The notes under the pieces: generated by a model
Database searches by the model: none
What the model was told of the DNA's origin: nothing
The model's input: the letters and a program-made list of their open reading frames with translations, nothing else
In this document: piece by piece, positions 1-14,300 of the stretch
Position numbering within the stretch: the stretch's first letter is position 1
Layout of the letters: each line of letters begins with the position of its first letter
Origin: Henricia sp. BOLD:AAB3569
Lineage: Eukaryota; Echinodermata; Asteroidea; Spinulosida; Echinasteridae
Direction of reading: 5' to 3'
Length of the DNA: 64,000 nucleotides
Assembly (NCBI GenBank): GCA_037783545.1
Contig: JBBELK010000329.1
Span: 1,006,501 to 1,070,500 of the forward strand
Position numbers and translations under genes: made by a program

Positions 1-210
1 GCTCATTAATGCCAGGTTGTCAAACCAACTATGTGTACTGAGATGTGATTACGTAATTTTGATGCTTTGCGCATTCATCTAGTCGTCTCTCTCGTCCACC
101 GCGAGAATAAAAAATGCAGTGACTATGATTTGTTGGCATTCTCTCTGAAACCTGAACATGACATCATGACGTCTCAGTCCACGTAGTCTACATCACGTTT
201 CAATTTGTGG

Positions 211-571
211 GGTACCGTGGCCGAGTGGTTAGGGCCATTGACTCGCAATCATGGGTGAAAACTTGGGGTTGCGTGTTCGAATCCGGCTGCGGTACCTGTG
301 CCCTTGGGCAAGGCACTCAACCACACTTGCTCTATCCTTCGGAAGGGATGTAAAGCCATTGGTCTAGTGTGTTAGGTAATGGTAACGCACTCTAAAGATC
401 CCAGAGCATTCTTTCGTGAAGAGCAAGGGGATTCCCCGATGTCTCTGGCCATTTCTAATTCTAATTCTTCATGGGTTTCCTCACGCTTACGAGTGACAGT
501 GCAATGAGCACTATTGAGGAATCCTTGGTATGAATACCAGAAAGAAATAATAATAATAATAATAAAAAATA
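211..571 (+). mobile_element. tRNA-derived SINE
   Basis: The head (about 211-297) has a tRNA-Ser/Leu look: a 7-bp acceptor stem GGTACCG/CGGTACC, A-box GTGGCCGAGTGGTTAG and B-box GTTCGAATCC. The anticodon stem is imperfect, so this is a SINE head and not a working tRNA. A body follows (TGCCCTTGGGCAAGGCACTC, also seen in reverse near 12300 and 53110), then an A-rich (AAT)n tail at about 548-571. It lies in the intron before the first CARM1 exon of the window. Confidence 0.75.
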
Positions 572-636
572 AATCCCAATTTGGCCAAATTCTGTCTGCT
601 CAATTTCAGTTAAATTATTTTGTTCCATTCCTTCAG

Positions 637-4289
<3,653 letters not shown>

Positions 4290-5180
4290 TGAAACATTTA
4301 TCCTCAACATCCTGAAGTGTCACTTCACAAAACGTTTGGGTAATGTGCTGTGTTTTAAACAGAATTTAACTTTGCTGTTTTGAAGACATGAATTATTGCT
4401 GTCTTCTACCAGTTTTAACTTGAGTGCAATAGACCGTATTCCTGAACGCACTCGAACTGGGGTAAAGACGCATACGCGCAACGCGGGTAGAGATTTCCAT
4501 TAAAAGTAAACATGTGAGCCTCAGCGTGTAGCGCATTTTGTGTTCAAATGATGGGAGCGGGCCACTTGACAGCCACGCCCTCACATGTTCTGGAATACGG
4601 TCTATTATCACAACAGCGACTATTGCATTGTTGATATGCGATAATCCATTTTTCAAAATAATTTGATGCCAAAATCAGCCAGTGAGTAAAATACTAATTC
4701 AACCAGGATTGGATATGAAGTCTGCTGCTACTGCAGGCTTAAAGAGTAACAGTTGATGTGTGGAAACCAGCCCTGAGGTCCACCAAGTGGAATCAATTTC
4801 TGCAAGGAGGAAATTCTTAAAATAAGGTAATTAAGGCTATTATTGTTTTCTTGTCTGTCATTGTCTTTTTTCATGTGAGCTAAGGATTAAAATTACCTGT
4901 ACAAATATTAGGTCCAATGTTGGTGTATACCGCTACAATTTTTACATGACAAATTTTGCCCAATTATTGATTTGCACATTAATTTTCAAACTCGATTGTT
5001 ATGTGACACCTACACCCATATTTATTCGAAAAAAATTATTGGAAATTTAATTGCCTCTGTGCAAGCAAACTTGTAAATATGTGTTGTTACTTGTCCGTGG
5101 TCGTTTGTATGTTTACTTCATTTTAGTATCAAGAATTAGCGTAGATTTGTTTGTCGTAAATAAAGGTTCAACTTGAATAA
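4290..5180 (+). other. CARM1: CARM1 3' untranslated region
   Basis: The sequence after the stop is AT-rich and non-coding. An AATAAA signal at 5159-5164 is the first convincing polyadenylation signal, so the transcript probably ends near 5180. A small inverted-repeat element sits inside it at 4429-4605. The exact end is inferred. Confidence 0.55.
4429..4605. mobile_element. MITE in the CARM1 3' UTR
   Basis: Terminal inverted repeats of 19 bases (ATAGACCGTATTCCTGAAC at the left; its complement with one mismatch at the right) bound 177 bases. The interior has a segment around 4485-4550 that recurs diverged at about 40805-40905, so it belongs to a dispersed family. No coding capacity. Confidence 0.7.
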
Positions 5181-6425
5181 TGTGTCATATTTACATTTAA
5201 TTGATCTTACACCCTACTGAAGTTTATCGAGCATTGCTCGATTTCATATAAGCCATTTTTGTAGGCTGCTTGTGTATAGTGCTTTGTGATTTTATGACGA
5301 TTAATTACATGTATGAAGGCGTAATGTGATCAGGATCTAAACATTTTTGGAAGTGTGTAAATTGAAGAACACAGGGGTTGTGCAAATACACAAAACATGA
5401 CATGTTTTTGGTTTGCTATTTTGTCAGAGTTTTCGCATCCCAGTGTTTGTTTAAAAATAACATTTTGTTTTTTAAATATAGTGTATTCAAAGTGGTTGCC
5501 TCTTAAGATTTTAATAATTTTTTGGCCTGATATGTTTCCAAGGGAGTAATCATGAAAGCTGTGTAGAGATTTTCTTTTCTTATGTGCGAAAAGATGTTTG
5601 CTCTGATAAATCAAGCTTTTTACATAATTGCCTTTAAAGACAACTTGTCATTAACAATTCTTACTGTACATTATAAGGGTTTTTTTTCCTGTGAAATAAG
5701 TGTAATTTTCTGGCATGACAAGTGCAAAAATGATTAAATTCAAAAGTTTCTCATTTCCAACGCTTTTGGCTGCGTGTACACACAAGTATTTTGGGTCAAC
5801 TATAACAGCAACTCATTAAGGTTTGTTCCAGACGGCATCAATGATTCCACAAAGGTTCTCACGTCTGTATTTTGACTATTTTCTTGTGACCAGTGAAACA
5901 GCGTTTTTTGTGTAGTCATGGCAAGAGACAGACGTTCGCGTAATGTGCACGCATTACTCCGGAGTAACGAGAACTGTATGCTAGGTACATCCTTTGTATT
6001 CTCACCACCAATATCATAAAATTGTCTTATTATACTTATTGCATTACAAAAGTAAAACATTAGTTTCAATTACACCAAATGATTTCACCATAAATGTACT
6101 GAACTTGTCTAGCTTCAGCTGATATGCATCCAATTTAGAGTTCTAAAACCTCCACAATTCTTTTTTTTTAAAAATCATAATAAAAAATTATTGTATATGG
6201 GTCCTTCTATTATTCCCCACATTGGAAACAAAAAGTGTCGTCTTGGTTAAGTGGGGATTCCTTTTCAAAATAATTTTGTTTTACCTTAAAGAACATATGG
6301 TAGGCTTTAATATCATACCAATTTTGTATACTTCGAAGAGTATTTTCAGCAAATACATGTGAAAAGGTAACAAAATTGTAGGGAATAGTGCGACATAAAT
6401 AGGTTTGGAAATACACTCATCACAT
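5181..6425. other. Intergenic, nothing recognised
   Basis: AT-rich sequence between the CARM1 3' end and a fold-back repeat. Short open frames here show no splice-consistent or family-like signal. Confidence 0.5.
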
Positions 6426-7022
6426 TTAGGCCGTGAGACGGCTCCACTTATCGTTCAGTTTTGTGGTGATCACCTGGTAACTAAGTGCAAACCACTTATA
6501 AATTAACTTTGTTTACGTAGAAACAAAACTAGCTTGTTACCTGTGTCCTTTGTTGGGATGCATATTTCTAGGATCAAGGTTGCATTTTTAACATATGCAT
6601 ACAATCATGTACTAATCAACAACTTTCACTGGGAACAAGGATGGATGAAAGAAAAAATGGCACCGCACTACGAAGACACAGAGGGGACATTTAAGTATTG
6701 TGCTTTATAAACAATTTAAAAATACGTAAGTGATGTCAAAATTCCATAACATTGGTGTTAAAATCATGGTGAGACAGTAAACAAACTCCTCGAGGCATGA
6801 CATGAAAAACAAAATTTAAAAATAAAAATGTATGGGGAAACTGCGAGCTCCCACCGCTTTTTGGGTTAATTACCAAAGTCGCATTTTTATCAAAACTGGC
6901 AAAATTCAGGTGGGGTAACAAATGGTATTTCCCGTAGAACTACAAAATAATTTTTTAGTTACCAAGTGGTCACCACAGATTTTGTTTTCCAGGCTGTTTT
7001 GGGGCATCTATCTCGCGGCCTA
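6426..7022. mobile_element. Fold-back element of about 600 bp
   Basis: Ends are inverted copies: TTAGGCCGTGAGAC at the left and its near complement (CTCGCGGCCTAA) at the right. A second inner matching pair surrounds GTGGTGAtCACCTGGTAACTA. Non-coding. Confidence 0.65.
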
Positions 7023-7133
7023 ATTTATATACTACAAATTTCATAGAAAACCAGTAAAAAAAAGCATACAAAGAATTCAAAACATGTTTGTATGTTATAT
7101 TTTGTTCAATAGTTGTCACCAAATACTGGGTTT

Positions 7134-7754
7134 GCTGACGTAACATATGGTGTCAACCTTTATGTTACGTCAGCACACTCCCTAAATTGCTTATAATTCA
7201 TATATCTTCAGTCACAGTTTATCTTAATTGTCATTTTAAAATTACTTCTGCCTTACTTTACGTAACATTTTTTGAATGAGTCTAATATCGGTTTTATTTT
7301 TGAAATATGATGAAAATTGTCTGTCTGTTCTAAGCACGGTGTCAGATGTTACGTCAGCACATTTTTTACACATTAAATGTCAAAAGTAAAAAAATATCTA
7401 GGCTAAACATCGCATCTTACCTTTATAATAAAGGTTTTGACAGTCCCTTTAAAAATATAATCAACTTTTACCTTTAACTACTTTAATGTAGTAATAATAT
7501 GAAATTGTTTTTATGGTGTCATTAAATGTGCTGATGTAACATTGACAGCGTTTTGGATCAACTTGTCATCATTTAACAACTATCTTGTGCTTAGAAACGT
7601 AGAATGTCTTTACAGATTATTTGAACATAGTGTTACAAATGTGAAACACCTAATAGAAGCATCTGCGGAAGATTATTGATAAAGTTATTACTTTTAATTA
7701 GTGATTGAAAAATTTGAAGTAACATTGACACGGTGTCAATGTTACGTCAGCGAA
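7134..7754. repeat. Five scattered TGTTACGTCAGC-type motifs
   Basis: The motif or its complement appears near 7134, 7163, 7348, 7528 and 7739, in both orientations, usually beside GTGTCAA or TGACA. It contains the CRE-like octamer TTACGTCA. Non-coding AT-rich surroundings. This may be a decayed element or a regulatory cluster; I cannot tell which. Confidence 0.5.
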
Positions 7755-8361
7755 AAGCATGTCCTCAAATACAATTGATTTCATGTCACATTTTTTTGTT
7801 CATGGCCAAAACCCAAATCAAGTGAATTTTTGTAATAATACTTAATAATTACTGTACATTTTCCAAAGAATGTAACAAAATGAAAGTATTTAGAAAATTT
7901 CACTATCATGTCCCAACCCGGTGGAATGACCCATATGGCAGTACCATCAAACCATCACATCATTTTTGAAAGTTTTAATTCTTTCTTCATTGAGTGAATC
8001 AGAATGGAAGCATTACATTGTTATGAAAGAAGAAATTGGTGTTGCTGGAAGAATTTAAGAATATCAACAATGTGTATTTCTTGAAAACTAAACATTTATG
8101 CTCCCCATCAAAAAAAGTGTAAGCACATATCATTTTTAAAATGTAAAATACATGCACAACCAATAAATTGGCCACAAAGTCACATACAAAAAATTTATGG
8201 GCAGTGGAGATTTCAGATTTGATTTCTCAAAACTCAATTGCTACAATGCATTAACATTCTTATACAGGCGAAGACAATTCCATTATGCAAGTAGCAAAAT
8301 TGTTAGCCTCTTTATGACTCACCCAGGGAGTTGTGAGAACTTAAAGAGGCCTCACACTTGC

Positions 8362-11300
8362 CTATGTTGAATTTGAGCGATTTATCATACCAGCCTGGTC
8401 ATTGCCAACCGACTCGACCAAATGCTCCTTCTCAGTGCCTCGATCTTTGATGTCCTCCTCTGCCATAATGGTGGGGCTCCGCCCACGATAGAGGACGTAG
8501 TGCTGAATGATGAAGAGTATATCAAACAGAATGGAGAACAGGCCCAGACCAAACTTGGTTGGATCGCCGAAAATTGATCTCCAATCATCTGAAAAGATAC
8601 GAAAAAAAACGACCATAAGAGTGACATTCCGGCTTAAAGACCAGTGTTCTCCAACTATAAGATGGTAGATTGTGCATGTCACATGGCTGGGCGACTATAC
8701 TTGCACAAGTCCATGCTGCGCTTTGCGACTGGTTATTTTAAACGCGAGGTTCTTTTAGTTTTATTCAACATTTTTATAAGTTATGTTATTTTTATATATT
8801 TTTATGTTACCCATACATTTGAATAAAAATAGCAGTGCAGTGGATTTTACTTTTTCAGATTTCTATTTCGTAAAAACCCCGGTTAAAAACTATTAACTGT
8901 TGAACCTCGGCTTAAAGAGGGCGCCCTTCCATGCTAGATTCTGCTAGCTTTACATCTCTGGCTAGCGCTAGTCATGTCCTGCCATAGAGTTATATATAAC
9001 CAGAGACCTAGTGCTTCAGTTATTAAACTGAGTGATTTTTCGTAGCATGGCAGTGACTCTTTAAGCATGGCGGCGAAGTTTTTAAGCATGGCGGCGATTT
9101 TTTTTAAGCATGGCGGAATTCCCGATGACAAAAATTAAGCATGGCAGGCCGCCATGCTTTAATATACACTTGGAGAACACTGAAAGACAACATACAATTT
9201 AATGAAATGAAACGGGTTATTCATCGTGGTGATCGGAATAAACCGTCTCAGGACGTGGTCAGGAATGAGGACCATAATGAAAAATGAAGCACAAGTAGCA
9301 GTCAAAACAAGACTCACTTTTCACTTACAAATTTGATTTTGTTTTTGAAATAGAAGTTGGCACTAAAAATTTTAAAAAAATATCTTGCAAACCTCATACA
9401 TAAACGCTACAAAATGCCTGGAATTTTATATCTCTTTCCATTAACGTTCAGAATCACCACAAATAATGGGGAATTGATTCCCTCAATCAAGTTAGCTATT
9501 GTCGGGATCTTTCAGTTTAACATTTTTGCTATGGTGCACATGCACTGCCCACAGTGGCTTGTGAAATGTTGACGTCCGACTAGAAAGCTGCTCACACTGG
9601 AAACAAACCAAGCATTCATTTAAAGGGCCTGTGACATGCTAAACAACTTTGTGCCTATGCTTCATAATGACGGATTACTTGTTCAGCAAGACATACTATT
9701 GTTCGTTTGAATGTAAAATCAATAAAAAGGTGGCCTTTTTCAACTTTGAATATTTCATTGCAATAAATCACAGACAGAGGGCGCTGTTCGGAGTGCATCA
9801 CGTAAGGAAGACAGAAGGGAAAAGTTAAGAAAAAACATAAGAATTCAAGTTGGACTTGTTGCAAATTGCTGCAGTTTCTACCCCCAGTTTTGTCATGGCT
9901 TACAGCAGTAGGGCCAATGATTTTCCGTTTCAGAAAAGGGCAAATTCCGTTTTTGAAAAACATGAGTTCCGTTTCAGACAAAATAAATTCCGTTTCATGT
10001 TCTTTAATAGATAAAAGGTTGTTAATGCCCAGGGAGTCGATTATAAACATAACTTTTGTATACGATGCACTGCTGACTTCTTAAAATGTTAATTTGAATT
10101 GAAAATTTTCCTGAAAATTACTGTAAGTTTACTTGTTGATTTGTTACATACAAGCCTTATCAGCAAAACACAATTATGATCAAACAGGCAAAGTTTTCAA
10201 ATGTTCAGTTCTCTATGATAACAGATGATCAAAATGTCGGAAAATGTCTTTACTCAATGTCTTTGTAAAAACTTTCGTTAAACTTTTTAACGGAATTATA
10301 TTGAGATGCAGATCGTAAATTTTTGTTAAATCAACGGCCGATTCAGTTCCGGAGTTGGCAATTTCTAAAACGTAATGCACTGACTCACTGACTGATCGCT
10401 GCAACAAAAACAAGAAACATGTAACAGCCGTTGCACTGCAGTATCATTGCATGACGTCACCGTGTTCTTCTCCTCCACACAGAAACAAATTGTCAGCCAT
10501 TTTGTTTTCGCTTTGGCGACAAAATGTTGAAAGTTTATGGTTGATTTTAGACCTTTCCGAGATGAAAAATCAATGTGTGTGTTCATATAGAGCGTAGGTA
10601 AGGTAGTTTGAGTATAATTGTTGATAACAGGGAGGGAGAAAATGCAATTTGGGTGAAAAAAAATGTAAAGATCGTGGCGTGAATGTGATGATTTTGCCCT
10701 CGCGTCTAACGTGTATTCATTTGCAATGTACATGTACATGTACATCTGGTCGAGTCAACGGTGAATCTCGTAACTTTCTACGGTCTGATTTCTGATGCTT
10801 TTTTAGTTTAACAAAAAGAAGCTTAATAAAGAATTCAGTGTTAAGCTTGATCAATTTCAATAGGTTTGGCCTTAATAACATGAAAAAAACCTACGTTTTT
10901 GTCACTATATTTACAATTTTTTTTACTTCAAACTCAAATCCCGTTTTCCGTTTCAAAGGGCAGATTCCGCGAATTCCGTCCGTTTTCCGCGATCGCGGAA
11001 AATCATTGGCCCTACAGCAGGCAACATGTAAAAACAAACTCAAACAGCCATGGATTACAAAAGTTTCAGAAAAATTGAGAAAAAAGTGAAATCTTTTGTG
11101 CACAGTTGAATGTGATTTTTCTGTGTTTGCCTCTTGTGACATCGTGACCTTGGTCATGAATATGCATATTTGAATTAGCATAAAAACTAAAAACCTTAGT
11201 TTTAACCCCCAAAGCAAGCTCCAAATAGGTTTTTTATGACCAACTGAGTAGAGTGGTTTTAAAGCATAGATTTAATTGATACAAATCCTAAATAAGGGGC

Positions 11301-14300
11301 CCTTTAACTATATCACAGACCTTAAAAACATTTTAAAGTGAAAGAGTGAACCGCCTTTTCGTAAAGCTTACCATTATTGTAGGAGAGCAGAAACATCTGT
11401 AAGAGACTGAATGAACCTCCAGTGAAGTCTAGTAGGACATTACCAATGCTCCATCCAACGGTGCTCTTTCTACTGAAGTTCATCCAGGCCTGACAAGGAT
11501 TAAAAAGATTGATTCAAAACAGTCAACGTTCCACAAACAGATGTCAATGAAAGCCTTACCAATTTCTGAAAAAGCAGCAATGAATGATAATCATAGCAGC
11601 ATTTATATAGACCGTACCGAATAGCCGCCATTTCGTGGGGCAGTTTCTTTGTTCCTTAAGGACATGCATTGTTGCACAAATTGTGCTTCCATTGTTGAAT
11701 GGTTTAAGTAACAAAAGGGCCCCACGAAATGGCGGCTATTCGATACGGTCTATAGCGCTCCTACACTAGGTATCACAGTATTAAATACCACTTAAAGGCC
11801 CTGTAGATGATCTGTTTTTGAGCGATTCTGCGAATAAAACAATTATAAATCAAAAGAAAGACATCAACAAACTCAGTTGATCGGGTACTATGTGGCTTGC
11901 GTCATGCACTCTGTGGCGCACATATACTGAGTGTACGTGCGATCCATAATGGAACACGCACACGCAGTACACAGCGCCCATGCATTTTGGACCGCGTAGA
12001 TGCGAACCAAAAATAAGTCAATCTTTTGCAAACGATCTAAATAATTTCATCTTTACGGATTATTTTCTGGTAAAATTATATCATTTTGAGCGGAAACCTT
12101 TCATTGGGTAGTTGCTATTAATTTAATCTTTACTTTCAGAATTTTTCCCCTGTAAACTCGTCGATTACTTTTTGGGGTCATTGCAAATGATACACTTGGC
12201 CTTTAAACATCGACATAAATAGGCAGGAAACATTAACATAAGCCAGAAATACTGGGGAGATTCCCCTCTTTGAATCGTAAGTGCATTACACAACACACTG
12301 AACCTACGGCTTTACATCCCATCCAAAGGACGGAGCATTTGGGTTAAGCGTCTTGCTCAAGGGCACAAGTACCATGGCCATGAAGACAGTCAAACTTTCA
12401 TGATGTATGATCTTGCTATGATTCATTTATGAGGCTACTGGCTAACGTACACAAGACCTACCTGAGGAACATACTTGATAATGGATATGGCTAGCTTGAT
12501 ATAGGAGAAAAAGTAGAGATAGGTGAGCCAGTTGATAATGCGCTCATTGGAGGCAATTGTTATGATGATTGTGACCAGGCTAAACAAACCGGCTATGGCT
12601 AGCAGGAGCATGCAGACACGAGACACTCGTTGGCCACCTCTCTGAAAATGTGAAAACAGTTTCCACAGATTACCAATGAACTCATTATTAAAGTATGAAT
12701 GGAATTTTGGCTTTAGTTGTAGGTTATGGGACTGTTTTCATTTTTGCTTGTCGCGATATAAAACGGTGAATTTTTCACACAAAGGTGCCTGCAAAAGAGT
12801 GTCAAGGCAACCACCAACCTCTTAACAGTACAGGCACATGACCGACTCTAAACAGATTTTAACAAATAAAAATGGAGGCATAACAATTGTGATGAAACTC
12901 TTAAATCTTTAACCCTTTAGAGACTGTGCATCTGTACAAGTAAACAGTTCTACGCCATGCCATAAAAATGGGATATCAAGTGCTGATTACCAATGGGAAT
13001 ATCCATACAATCCAAACTACAAAACAAATTTAAAACTTTTCAGATGAGTACAGCATGTACATGTTATCTATAGACACTTTGCACAGGCATCCATGACAGA
13101 GAGCAGTCACATTGTCACTGTGTGTCATGCATGAGTACGAGTAGGCACTTTGTGGATCTATTGTCACATCATTTAAATATGAAAATCTGCCCATCATGGC
13201 TGCCGGTGCAAAGAGTCTATTCAAATTATTGTAGGGCTGGTAGCCACTTAAGGCTTCTATGGGTGTTAGGCTTCAGGGGCGGTATTCACAAAACGACTTA
13301 AGTCGTGAAATTTGGGCGCCCCGCTTAAATTCTAGACTTGAGTCAAATCATAAAGTTAAGTGGTATTCACAGCATGTTTTCTTTTAGTGGCCCGCTTATT
13401 TTTGAGACTTAAACTTAAGTGTGGTTTGACCTGTCTTAAGTGCATTTAACGCTGGGTCAACCGTCTGCAATTGCATTGTTTTTCTGCCCAGTGTGTTATC
13501 GAAAAATGGCTATATGATTGATTAGAGAACGCCTAAACAATTTAGACATTGGGAGATTACAACAGATTTCAATTTATATTCTTACTGACCTTAAAAAGCC
13601 TTCGTTTTCCGTCTTTGTTCGCCACTGACTATTGACTACCATACCGCATAGCACAACGTACGTCGTCTACTTGTGGTACGTGCACGCGTATGTACGTGTG
13701 CACGACACGCGCGTAATGTGCGCGTATGATGCACGCGCGTAGTAATCGAATGTTTTTGAAACGTCCGCGCGTGGTCTGCGCTGCTTTGATTGCAGAGACA
13801 TTATGACGTGCAGAGTTAAGCGTGCACTGATTGATTAAGTACACCACTAAGGTAAGCGGGCGCTTAAATCTTTTGTGAATACGAAGTTGAGTGCTCCACT
13901 TATCTTAGCGGGGTGCTTAGATTTAAGACAGACTTAAGTACTCCGCTTAGATTGAGTTTTGTGAATACCGCCCCAGGCCGCTTGTGGTCACTAAAAGGTT
14001 TAACCATAAAAGAGGAGAAAATCCAAGAACTTACTTCATAAATCAGGCACTGGAATATGGTGACGGCAGTAATAGCCACAGCATGTAGAGTAAACATGAC
14101 ATCATTGATTAAGACCGGGTTTACACCCTGGGGATTCTTGGCCATGTATTCATCCTGTAGGAATGTACAAAGAAATCAAATAATTCAGAAGGTATTAAAC
14201 ACTTTTAATACCACTTAAGAGCGGGACAAAACGAGACATGCCCGAAAGCAACTTGTAGCGGGCATACGAAATCCGCATTAATGCTTGCTTTGTGGAAAAC

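Noticed and set aside
211-297. Functional tRNA-Ser/Leu gene
   Set aside because: The acceptor stem and B-box are good, but the anticodon stem is mismatched and the sequence continues into a SINE body and tail.
8385-8627. Second minus-strand frame over the last CTNS exon
   Set aside because: Out-of-frame shadow of cystinosin; the phase from exon 7 selects the other frame.
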